From NCBI GenBank assembly GCA_025201365.1, contig JAIXMF010000148.1:1-30940 (forward strand): a stretch of 30,940 nt of DNA. Reading direction: 5' to 3'. Both the position numbers and the translations under genes were made by a program. Below, piece after piece: positions 8,881 through 20,827 of the stretch (its first letter is position 1; every line of letters starts with the position of its first letter). The notes beneath the pieces are model-generated. The model saw nothing but the letters and a program-made list of their open reading frames with translations, did no database searches and was not told the origin of the DNA. This DNA comes from Syncephalis plumigaleata (taxonomy: Eukaryota > Zoopagomycota > Zoopagomycetes > Zoopagales > Piptocephalidaceae).

Positions 8881-11260
8881 ATGTTCTGCTATCGTAATAC
8901 AAGCAAGTTTGTAGCACTTGCCTACTTTGCAATACTTATTGGATTGGCCGTACCATTACACGCACTTGTAGGGGCTCAATCGGAACAAGCACCGGTGGCC
9001 AAGACAAAACCATTCCAGCACAAGTACCATGGCGAGGTTATCGATGATCCTTACCAGTGGATAAAGGATGAAGGCCAGGACAGTACAGATGTGAAAGAGT
9101 ACCTCGATGCCGAGAAGGTCTATGCTCAACAAGTGCTCAACAAGGATCAACAGCTTAAGGATCAGATTTATAGTGAACTGGTCAAAACGACAAGCCAATC
9201 TCATGTAATATTATTTCGATATATTGGAAACTATAGCTATTATTCTAAGCTGCAACCTCATACTAAATTTCCTGTCTGCTACCGAAAGAAGATAGGCGAA
9301 GCGAATGCACCCGAAGAAGTTGTATTGGATACCAACACACTACCTGAGGGATCCAGAGGCGTATTTGATGTAAAGCCAAACAGCGATCATACCATAGTTG
9401 TTTTTAAAGCATACAATTCCATTAAGCGGCTATCCAGCTTGCAATTCAGGGATCTCGCTTCTGGAAAGTTACTTCCAGACAAGGTTGAGAGTACTATCTT
9501 TTGGTTTGAATGGAGTGCCACCGGAAATAGCATTCTATACACAGCTTATAGTCGAGATGGTCCTCGCCTAATGCGACACACTATGGGTACTTCTGCAGAT
9601 AAAGATAGCATCATTCATACCGATCAAAAAGCACAATCTATTATCATAAAGAAATCCAGCAGCAATCAATACTTTTTCATAAACGTATATCAAAAAGATG
9701 GTAAAACACAATACTTTTATTTGGATGCCACCAGTGATACTGCAAGTAAAATGGTGCCTATTAAAGCATTGTTATCGCCTGGATCGTATTTGGAGTTACA
9801 CCATTTGAACAAGCAGTTCTTACTTGTAGCCGAGTCTAAGAATACCAAGAAGAAGACAGCATACGTATGCGATATCGACAAGCTAAATGATAAAACCGCG
9901 CATAAACCAGTGCTGGAAAATGTTGACTTTGAAAATAGTCGTATGGCCATCTTCAGAAATCATATTGCAATCTTCAATTACGTTGCAGTCCCTCAGCAAG
10001 TCACCGTATACGACTATGACAGCGAAGGAAGATTACAGCCTAATGCAAAGTCACACAATATCGAGTTCCCAGCTAAATCATACAAGGCGGTAAATGCAGG
10101 AGTAGCCGATTATAACAGTGATACGCTCACATTTGAGTATTCGTCATTGATCACACCTCCAACAACCTATTCCTACAACATGGCAACGAAGAAGGCAACG
10201 AAGACATATATAGATTCAATAGCCGACTATAATGAATCGGATTATGTTACCGAGTTTATCTATGCTAAAGGCAAGCCAGATAGCAAGGGAAATCAACCTG
10301 ATATTCCTATTACCATTGCCTACAAGCGTGGAATGAATAAGAATGGTGAGAATCCTGCTTGGGTAATGGGCAATGGTGGTGGTGCTTCAATGTTCGAAGT
10401 TGACTTTAGAGCAGAGTATGTATCGTTGCTCAATCGTGGATTTGTCTGTGCAATCGCCCATAGCAGAAGAACAGAAGACCCAGAGTTGACTGGAGATGAC
10501 ATAGCCACGGTGCACAATAATAATCAAGCTTTTATTGATGATTTCATGGCTGCCACTAATGCCTTGGTATCCGAGAAGTATACCAGCCATAATCTAATGG
10601 TAGTTGAAGGTTATAACGATGGTTCTACAATTATTGGTGCTGCACTCAATAAGCAACCTGATATTGCCAAGGTGGCCATTATCGACAGTAAGTGTAAAGA
10701 TCGTACATTGATCAATGATGAATGCTAATTTGATATTATAGGACCATTTTTAAATGTCCTGAATAGAATAATGGATCAAAACAGTAATCGCGGATCCGTA
10801 CGTGTGCCTGCATGGGGTAATCCAGATAAATCGATCGATGAATATAAAGCCATTAGATCATATTCACCATACGAAAACATCAAGTCTAATGCCATATATC
10901 CCAATATACTTTTGATTAACTATCTCGAGAACATGTTTTCATCATACTGGGGTAAGTGTGATCAATCAGTTTACTTATTAATTCGTACTAACTAATGCCA
11001 CTTACGATAGATGGTGCTAAATGGGTGGCCAAACTACGTGCTGCTACTGCTCAAAGTGCAAAGAATAGCACTAATCCACATACGATTGTTATGGAAGTGC
11101 GTGATGATGAAAAACTAGGTAAGCAATTGCAACGTAACATATGTATGCTGTATACTAACAAGTCATTTTAGGTGATTTATCCCTTGATCAGATTTCCACT
11201 AAATTAGCATACGCTATTGGCAAGCTAGGAAAGGCAGTCAAACCGTTGAATTCTGCTTAA
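8881..11260 (+). CDS. Secreted oligopeptidase-B/prolyl-oligopeptidase homologue lacking the catalytic triad
   Basis: Exons 8881-10687, 10742-10951, 11011-11118 and 11172-11260 give 737 residues, normal family length. The ATG at 8881 is chosen because it starts a signal peptide (FVALAYFAILIGLAVPLHALV). The beta-propeller start is recognisable (KYHGEVIDDPYQWIKDEG), and the hydrolase domain aligns through SLLNRGFVCAIAHSRR, SYSPYENI and SYWDGAKWVAKLR. The active site is gone. The nucleophile motif G-x-S-x-G-G reads G577-Y-N579-D-G-S (Ser to Asn). The acid position in L-x-D reads L-E-N666 (Asp to Asn). The C-terminal His motif (AGHGG in active relatives) is replaced by acidic sequence (EVRDDEKLGD) with no histidine. 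The RGGGE loop reads RRTED. The frame is intact across four exons, so it is probably maintained as a pseudoenzyme: a secreted binding or scaffold protein. That role is inference. Confidence 0.88.
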
Positions 11261-12354
11261 TACATGGATTATTTGTTGATCAATAGGAATAAAGCTTACT
11301 TTTTTATTCTATTCTTACATTGTTGAACATGCATACATTAGAATGATAATGTCAAACGTATGCCATTTGATTTCCATGTAGTAAACGCGTATGTGTGAGG
11401 GAATGACACTTGAGTAATGATCGTATTCATCGGATGAATGTCGTATTGCATTATAGATATCATCAAGTATGTTCATGCTTTATTGACACGTCCATATGAC
11501 TGTGGGATCATTCGATGGCATGTCATGATGCATTGCAATCAGTATTGATCACATCAAATGATAATGAAATGAGCAATGACAGATGACATACAATTGAACA
11601 TGTCATGTCGATGTCATGATAATGAATGACATTTGTATGAATACGATAGAGATATTTATTGACTCATAGTAGTAGTAATAGTAATATGACTTGTAATGCT
11701 TGTTCTTATTATGGTGCAGCTTATAATAATAGAAATGAAATCAAGCAGCTACAAGAATCATATGAGTAGCCATATGAATGCTAACAACTTTACTAATTTC
11801 TTTGCTCATTCACTTATCGTAGCTCGCGCGTTCTACTCATTCCTCCTGCTTATTACACTCATTCGCTCCGTATCCCTTACATAGTACACTCGCTCCTTCT
11901 GCTTAGTATATTCGTTCACTTCACTCTACTTTTGTATTCCTTGCATAATATACTCATTCACTTCTCTAAGCCCTCGTGTTCTACCCTTTCTGCTTTGCTC
12001 TTTACTCATTCACTTCGTTCATTCCTCTCATAGCTTTCTCCCTTCGCATCGACTTAAGGTCAAATGGCTTTCGTTCTAAAATACTGAAATTATTCTGCTT
12101 TTCTTCTTTCCCACGCTTCAAAATACAGTATACTTGGCCGTCGCTTCCTCAATCGTGAAAAGAGCCCATAAAATCGCATTTCGCATTTCGCTGGAGTGCT
12201 ACATTGCTCATGCTGGATAATGGCGTATCCATAATCCGCTGTTGTGCTTAGCTGGCAATAAATTTATTACCATTCCATTACAAAATTGTACACATTTATT
12301 ACTAAATAGTCTCTTTTGATATCATTGGATAGAGGCATGTAAGCTTTATTATAA
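11261..12354. other. Intergenic region, pyrimidine-rich, with one dispersed repeat
   Basis: Contains repeat copy 2 (11419-11557) and, at about 11805-12010, an irregular pyrimidine-rich stretch with recurring TTCACT, ACACTCGCTCC and CATTCACTTC words. No gene was recognised. AATAAA motifs near 12256 and 12350, read on the minus strand, could serve as 3' processing signals for the right-arm gene copy. Confidence 0.5.
11419..11557 (+). repeat. Dispersed direct repeat, copy 2
   Basis: Second copy of the repeat at 7605-7740, same orientation, about 85% identical by eye with small indels. It starts about 160 bases after the pseudopeptidase stop codon. Confidence 0.8.
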
Positions 12355-12357
12355 TGC

Positions 12358-12618
12358 TTAATGTCCAGCAATATTGTGATTAGGTTGTAAATGATGACCA
12401 GTGCGTTGATCGTTGTCAACATCGCCATGATTTCTACCAAGAGCGTTAACGATAGCAGGGACAGCGACTACAGCGTCTTTACCGACGGCGTTATCTTGGA
12501 CATTTATGTTGTCGGCTAGAGGAGCACGACGGACCCTGTTGGGCCTGGCTTCAACGGTGACCAGGCTGGCGACAGCGACAACGGCGACGGCAATGGCGAT
12601 AGCGGCAGAGAACTTCAT
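12358..12618 (-). CDS. Truncated right-arm copy of the small secreted gene
   Basis: Identical to the left-arm gene from its promoter through the signal peptide and dibasic site, but the duplicated segment ends where the last exon should start, so the conserved C-terminal exon is missing. Read without splicing it encodes 86 residues ending at 12358 (stop 12360-12358), with one amino-acid change from the left copy's unspliced frame (Asn to Arg). The former splice donor at 12437 has changed from GTAATA to GTAGAA. It may be a working shortened secreted protein or a pseudogene. AATAAA-like 3' signals occur just beyond it on the minus strand. Confidence 0.55.
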   Translation of the reverse strand: MKFSAAIAIAVAVVAVASLVTVEARPNRVRRAPLADNINVQDNAVGKDAVVAVPAIVNALGRNHGDVDNDQRTGHHLQPNHNIAGH

Positions 12619-12787
12619 GTTGATATTAGTCTAGTGGAATAGGTAGACAGATAAACAAACTAAAACGAGAATACAGAGCAATAATATATACGAGTACTAA
12701 TAGTAGTAGCTAGAGTAGTAGCTAGAGTAGAATAGAGTAGAAGAGTGAGTATGAAGATGGCAAGTCGAGTGTGCCAAAAAGTGATTG

Positions 12788-12794
12788 ATTTATA
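12788..12794 (-). promoter_or_regulatory. TATA-like box of the right-arm copy
   Basis: Exact duplicate of the left-arm TATAAAT, about 170 bases upstream of the ATG at 12618. The arm includes this whole upstream region, so the truncated copy keeps its promoter. Confidence 0.45.
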
Positions 12795-13678
12795 GCCGAG
12801 ATGATAGTGATGATGGCGGATATTCCTAGTGAACATAGCAGGATGGCCATAGACCACAGTCAGACTATCTCCATACGATACTCCCATCTGTACATGGATT
12901 GTACTCGGAATGATGGAACATCCATCAGACTGCACGTTTACCATGCCATCCATGTGGATATTAACCAGTAGATTTGCTATCTGAATGATAGTGCAATACT
13001 GCTTTAGCAGCATCATGCAAGTTAGTGGTGCATATCGGTATAGCAGCATTGTCATTCATTGCATGTGAGTAGTATATTGAGAATACAAGCACCACTAACT
13101 TTCATTTGTCAATCGGCAGTGTAGTTTGAATGCTCAGAGTTAAGCAATGTCAAGTTGATTCGTTATGTTCATGCTTGCATGATGATATCATTATTCCTGT
13201 TGAGAATTAACCAACAGCATCCATGTAGTATCCCTCTCACCGCATGGACGTACAACATATGACCTCTGAATTCGCATACCAATGTCATTGTTATTGGTGA
13301 ATGTCAAACGACGTTAAACTTGTTGATTGATCCTTTCCAGACTGGAAGCTATGCATATGGGACTGTGCATATGAAAAGAGGCTTGGCTGTACGTATGGTT
13401 ATTCGTAATATCGAACACCCTGATAGCTTAGAAATACCTGTTCCTATTAGTGTAATTATGTAGACATCAATCAAATGGCCAGAACATATCGTATCACCAT
13501 TATCATTGATAGCTATCGGTATGTTCGGTGAATGCTGACGCGTACACTTGCATCAACTGGTATTGCTTGTCTGTATCGTACATCCAAACATATCGACTAC
13601 TCTGTATTGATTGATTGCACGCTGATATTATTGTAATCATTGCATTGATTGTTGTATACATGACTAGTGTATTATGGA

Positions 13679-13682
<4 letters not shown>

Positions 13683-13751
<69 letters not shown>
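13683..13751 (-). repeat. (TAC)23 microsatellite, right arm
   Basis: Twenty-three TAC units on the minus strand (GTA on plus). One unit longer than the left-arm copy. Confidence 0.97.
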
Positions 13752-14349
13752 ATCAATAGGTGAGTGATCATTGACGGATACAATGGACAGACAAATACCA
13801 AATGACAGGTAGTATTGGTGTAGTAACACACCGAGCAGATGAGTACCAATTAGATGGAGGAATACATGTCCAGCCTGCCTCTGTCAATTGTCGAATGCAA
13901 TCCAAATGCATCATGCGAGCGAGCAGCGTTAATCTGAATTGTCAAGGTCGTTCGATGCATGGTTGCAGTATCATCATGGTGTTCACCTTCGCATGAACAT
14001 ATCATAACTGAACAGTGATGTAACATATCAGGTTATCGCTATTGGTCTATGCGTGCAGCTAGTGAGAAGGAAGGAAGAGTTGCTATCATTTTAACTGCAT
14101 ACAGATGCACCATATGAGAAAAGCTGTCCACATGCTTAATCATTATGACGATAAATGAAGATGATGGTGAATGCCTGACCTTTGTGTTACCGCATGGTCT
14201 GTCAATTGTCTGAATCTACACATCATCATCATCATTTCAGAATACTACATCAATGATGACGCGTACACCTGTGATAACCATCATGGCTGGTTACATTCTA
14301 TTGAAATGGTTGTATTGAGCATCATGTACATGAGTATAGATTAACATAT

Positions 14350-14738
14350 TTATTCAATAAATGATTGAATGATTTTGTAGGTATATTTCTTGGTCCAAGG
14401 AATAATGACTTGAATAGTATGGACACTAAATGAGGGTCTTGCACCAATACATTCTTGACTTGAATACCTATAATATCTACTTGATGATGTCCTCGTCTTT
14501 CTCTGTAATCATAATGAATTAGTATGGGTATACTTAAGCAGACAAGAAACTAAACATAGGAAAAGAGAAGAAAGACGAGTATCACATACAATATTAGTTG
14601 CCATTTCTAGATATGTTTTACAGTGCTTTTCCATCCAATTTGCGCAGTTAGCCTTCTGTTTTTACGAATAAATAATAGATAGGTCAATACTTACGTATTT
14701 AGATGTGAGTAGTGATAATCCTCAACTGCTAGAGCCAT
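14350..14738 (-). pseudogene. Pseudogene of a small secreted protein family
   Basis: Three exon-like blocks on the minus strand. The end of the first block is at 14695 (GTAAGT donor). The second is 14655-14590 and encodes KANCANWMEKHC and then KTYLEMATNI. The third is 14502-14350 and encodes KTRTSSSRYY, RPSFSVHTIQVIIPWTKKY and ends FIE-stop. Blocks two and three join in phase. In the frame required by block two, block one reads like a signal peptide (NTIIALLLLLSSCHGSSS), but that frame has an in-frame TGA at about 14724 and no upstream ATG. The ATG at 14738 is out of phase. I therefore call it a pseudogene. The third block is homologous, about 80% by eye, to 5280-5432. It is divergent from ECD and shares its promoter region. 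A missed 5' exon could rescue the gene. Confidence 0.6.
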
Positions 14739-14889
14739 GACAACTACTTAATAATAACAGCAATGCGATAATGGTGTTAACAATTGTGCAAATTTATCTA
14801 TTAATAAAAAGCAAAAGTTAATGGCTAACTGCATTAATCGGTTGGAAAAACACTGTATTTTGTTTTGATTAGACACCATTTTAATTATT

Positions 14890-17885
<2,996 letters not shown>

Positions 17886-18009
17886 ATAAATATAGATTAG
17901 GTTATTTGGTTTAACTTGTATATCACTACATGAATACATTGTAATGCAACAGTTGCCTATATCAATTTAATACGCCATTTATTGGTTAGAAAGAAACGAA
18001 ATATAACGC

Positions 18010-18573
18010 TTAGTTGTCAAATCGTATAACACTACACTTGTAATTGCCCTCGTTGAAATTAGAAAACTCCTAAATACAATGATGGTAAGCTATTTTATAC
18101 GTATGCAAATCGACTACAACTTACCTTCAGGCTATCCAATGCTTTTCTAATACCATGTTTGGAGGCATTTCGACAGCGTATCTTGACTTCCATACCATTC
18201 AAGTCACCGATGGCACTACACGACTGCCAGTTCTCCTCCCAAATTGACGATACCAATAGCGTATACTGGTCGTCAATCACTTTTCTCGTCCCTTTAGCTA
18301 GTGCTGACTCCATATCGAGTTTACATTGAGCGCCCTCTTTCTCATCCTCACTACTGGCGATTGTATACTGTTCTATCGGTGGTAGTGTTCACATTAGATG
18401 AATGTAACGAATAACCGTTTAATACGTAGTAACTTACTATCGTTAGGTTGTGGTAAGGGTAAACCAAAGATGGTAAGCATTCTTCGTTCTATGCTTGGTT
18501 GTGCCACGACTGTCTCTATTTGTGTAGCAACTAGTAATACGTTAATCGTAGCTAGAATCAACAAAAAGCGCAT
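18010..18573 (-). CDS. Small secreted four-cysteine protein, function unknown
   Basis: Exons 18573-18438, 18372-18125 and 18069-18010 give 147 residues. The N-terminus is a clear signal peptide (RFLLILATINVLLVATQIET, ending near VVAQ). The mature part has four cysteines (AQCKLD, QSCSAIG, IRCRNA, YKCSVI), which could form two disulfides. For the last exon the acceptor at 18070 was preferred over an earlier one because it gives NEGNYKCSVIRFDN, with the fourth cysteine. The other choice would give a 39-residue hydrophobic tail. A TATA box lies 84-91 bases upstream. It converges on ECD 125 bases away. No family recognised; a secreted lineage-specific protein is likely. Confidence 0.72.
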
Positions 18574-19363
18574 GTTGATTGTTCGAGAGAAATCGTTAGA
18601 AAACATTGTGAAGAAAGAATAGAGAGTCATTGTAAGTTCATTCATTAATTGGGATATATTTATAGGATGGTTGCATGATTGATTACTACTAATAACAATA
18701 GTACTAGTAGTAAATAAATAGATGCGGTTGCAAGATAATTCATCCAATAAATCGGAATAACAATCTGTAACGCATCATCTGGCTTTTGTTTATATTTGTA
18801 TGGAATTGACCTGATTCGTCATTTAACGAATGACCAAATAGAGGTAAAGAAGACCCCTGGCAATCCATATTAGCATAATGGAAGTCTATATTGAAATATT
18901 GACGAGTTCACTAATGGCACAATGATTATGCTTGACATTTTAGAATGCATCTATTAATAGTAACAATATTAAGAATAGTCTGCTTCATCAACAATAATGA
19001 ACGTTGTTATCGATGACTAACCGGTATTGACTGTAATGATTACCATATAAAGCTATCATCGACTGGTTTCTCACTTTATGACGCATTGTTAGGCCTCTAT
19101 TGAGAGATAGGGGAATGATTATGATATGTGTGGTACGAAAAGTGCAGTCAAGCCAGAGGATATTCATGTGATGCATCTCTTTTCACTTTCAATTAACTGA
19201 TACCGTCTAGCTACACTCTTGGCTCTACTTTTATCAAGTATATTACACGTTCGTGGATATCATATTTATAGGATATTACTCCGATATTGTGGCTAGTAAG
19301 ATTGTTTAGCCGTAGCATTGTCTCTCTCGTTCCGCTTTTGGCAACATTCTAGTCTGTTCAACC
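18574..19363. other. Intergenic region between divergent genes, no gene seen
   Basis: Contains the TATA box of the minus-strand secreted gene (18664-18657) and the 5' leader of dioxygenase B, which is pyrimidine-rich just before its ATG. The short ORFs here have no supporting splice sites or motifs. Confidence 0.5.
18657..18664 (-). promoter_or_regulatory. TATA box of the four-cysteine secreted gene
   Basis: TATAAATA on the minus strand, 84-91 bases upstream of the ATG at 18573. Motif and spacing only. Confidence 0.5.
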
Positions 19364-20655
19364 ATGACCACCACTACTATTCCGATTATCGACTTTGCTC
19401 CCTTCATCAATAAGCAGTCAAGCGAGAGTGAGCGACTTGATATCGCAAAGCAAATCGATGATGCCTGTCGCAATTACGGGTAAGGTAGTTTATTTTGTAT
19501 TCATTCCTGTTTAATAATTGTTCAACTCTATCGTGGATGATAGTTTCTTCCATCTTATTAATCATGGTCTATCTCGAGAACAGTATGATGGTATTCATGC
19601 CATTGCACAAAGGTTTTTTGCACAATCAGAAGAGGATAAACAGCAGCACGCTGTCGAGGGAGCATTTCGCGGTTACATGCGTCGTGTCAATAGCAAGCAC
19701 GGTAATCGCGAGAATAGCTATGAGACATTTAGTTTCTACCCGTCGGTACAGCATTTCGTGAATGGAAAACCAACGACCGCGTATGAACAGATCGATGCCA
19801 ATGCGGATATACTCGGTCCACAGAATACGTTTCTTGATCCGGAAATCAAGCAAGCCATGTTGACCTATCGTGCTGAGTTGATAGACATTGCCGTACAACT
19901 GGTCAAGGCCATTGCCATGGTGCATCATGGTGATATTACGCAATTTGATTGGATGCGCGAAGCATTCTGCGGTATTCGTCTTAGTTGCTATCCCACACTC
20001 GATTCGAAAATAGTCGATGAAGGCGGTTACAGTCTATCTGCTCATTCTGATTTCGGGTAGGATATTCTTCATGCGAATGACTCGTGTAATGCTAGACAAT
20101 ACTAATGATTGATATGAATAGATTCTTGACTTTATTAAATCAAGTAAATAACCAATAGCAAATGACTAAATCATTGCTATCCGTTATTTGATGATTAACC
20201 ATTACGACGACTGTTGCTTATAGGATCCCAATGTTAGCGCGCTAGAGGTGTTCGATGATCAAGCACGAGAATGGTATAAAGTTGATCCGATTCCCTATAG
20301 TCTTGTGATAAATGTCGGTGACATGGCCAGAGTAAGTTATATATATATATATATATGTGCTTACATAAACATGATCTATGTAACAACTATGAATACGACT
20401 AATAACCTCTACTAGCTATGGTCGAATGGAACGTATAAAGCGGCCGTACATCGAGTAATCCATTTGGGTAATGAAATGCGCTACTCTGTTCCACTTTTCT
20501 ATGAGCCACGATTTGATGCTATTATGGAACCATTCCCAAATTTTGTAAATAGTACCAATCATAAATCCGAGTATAATCCCGTACGTTTTGGCGATTACGT
20601 GTTGAATCGATTGAAGAAGTTCTACAACGATGAAGCTACGAATGACAGCAACTAA
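19364..20655 (+). CDS. 2-oxoglutarate/Fe(II)-dependent dioxygenase B, isopenicillin-N-synthase-like
   Basis: Exons 19364-19479, 19544-20056, 20122-20143, 20224-20331 and 20416-20655 give 332 residues. It starts TTTIPIIDFAPF and continues FFHLINHGL, the usual N-terminal motifs. Iron ligands H206-x-D208 (AHSDFG) and H265 (AAVHRVI) and the cosubstrate motif R275-x-S277 (MRYSVPLF) are all present, so it should be catalytically competent. Substrate unknown. The exon boundaries fall at the same places and phases as in dioxygenase A (140-1385), including the 22-base exon 3 that encodes FLTLLNQ here and MLTFLDQ there. This marks an old duplication on the same strand about 19 kb apart. It ends 172 bases from the carnitine acetyltransferase gene, which converges on it. 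Confidence 0.93.
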
Positions 20656-20827
20656 TAAAGTAGTAATAATATACGTTTATAATTCATGGAAATAGTTTAT
20701 TATTAGCATACGTATTTCCTTTTGGATTTCAAATAGAATTGTAATAAAAAGCTAACATGCTTGCTATATATGTCAATTCGTTGATAGTGATAGACGCCAT
20801 TAAAACACATTCACATAGGTATGTGTA

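Larger units (their letters stand above)
12355..14339 (-). repeat. Right arm of the large inverted repeat
   Basis: Reverse-complement copy of 3298-5279, 1,985 bases. Differences found: one extra trinucleotide (23 units against 22) and three substitutions at 12434, 12433 and 12430. The inner edge falls two bases into the last exon of the left-arm secreted gene. The outer edge lies 11 bases beyond the stop codon of the pseudogene at 14350-14738. Apart from the truncated secreted gene there is no credible gene in 12619-14339. Confidence 0.95.

Noticed and set aside
3298-14339. The inverted repeat and spacer as a large transposon
   Set aside because: No transposase or integrase, no short terminal motif, no target-site duplication at 3297/14340, and the spacer holds a conserved mitochondrial gene.
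18394-18747. Upstream ATG at 18747 for the four-cysteine secreted gene
   Set aside because: The extension runs through the TATA box and has no conserved features; the ATG at 18573 begins the signal peptide directly.
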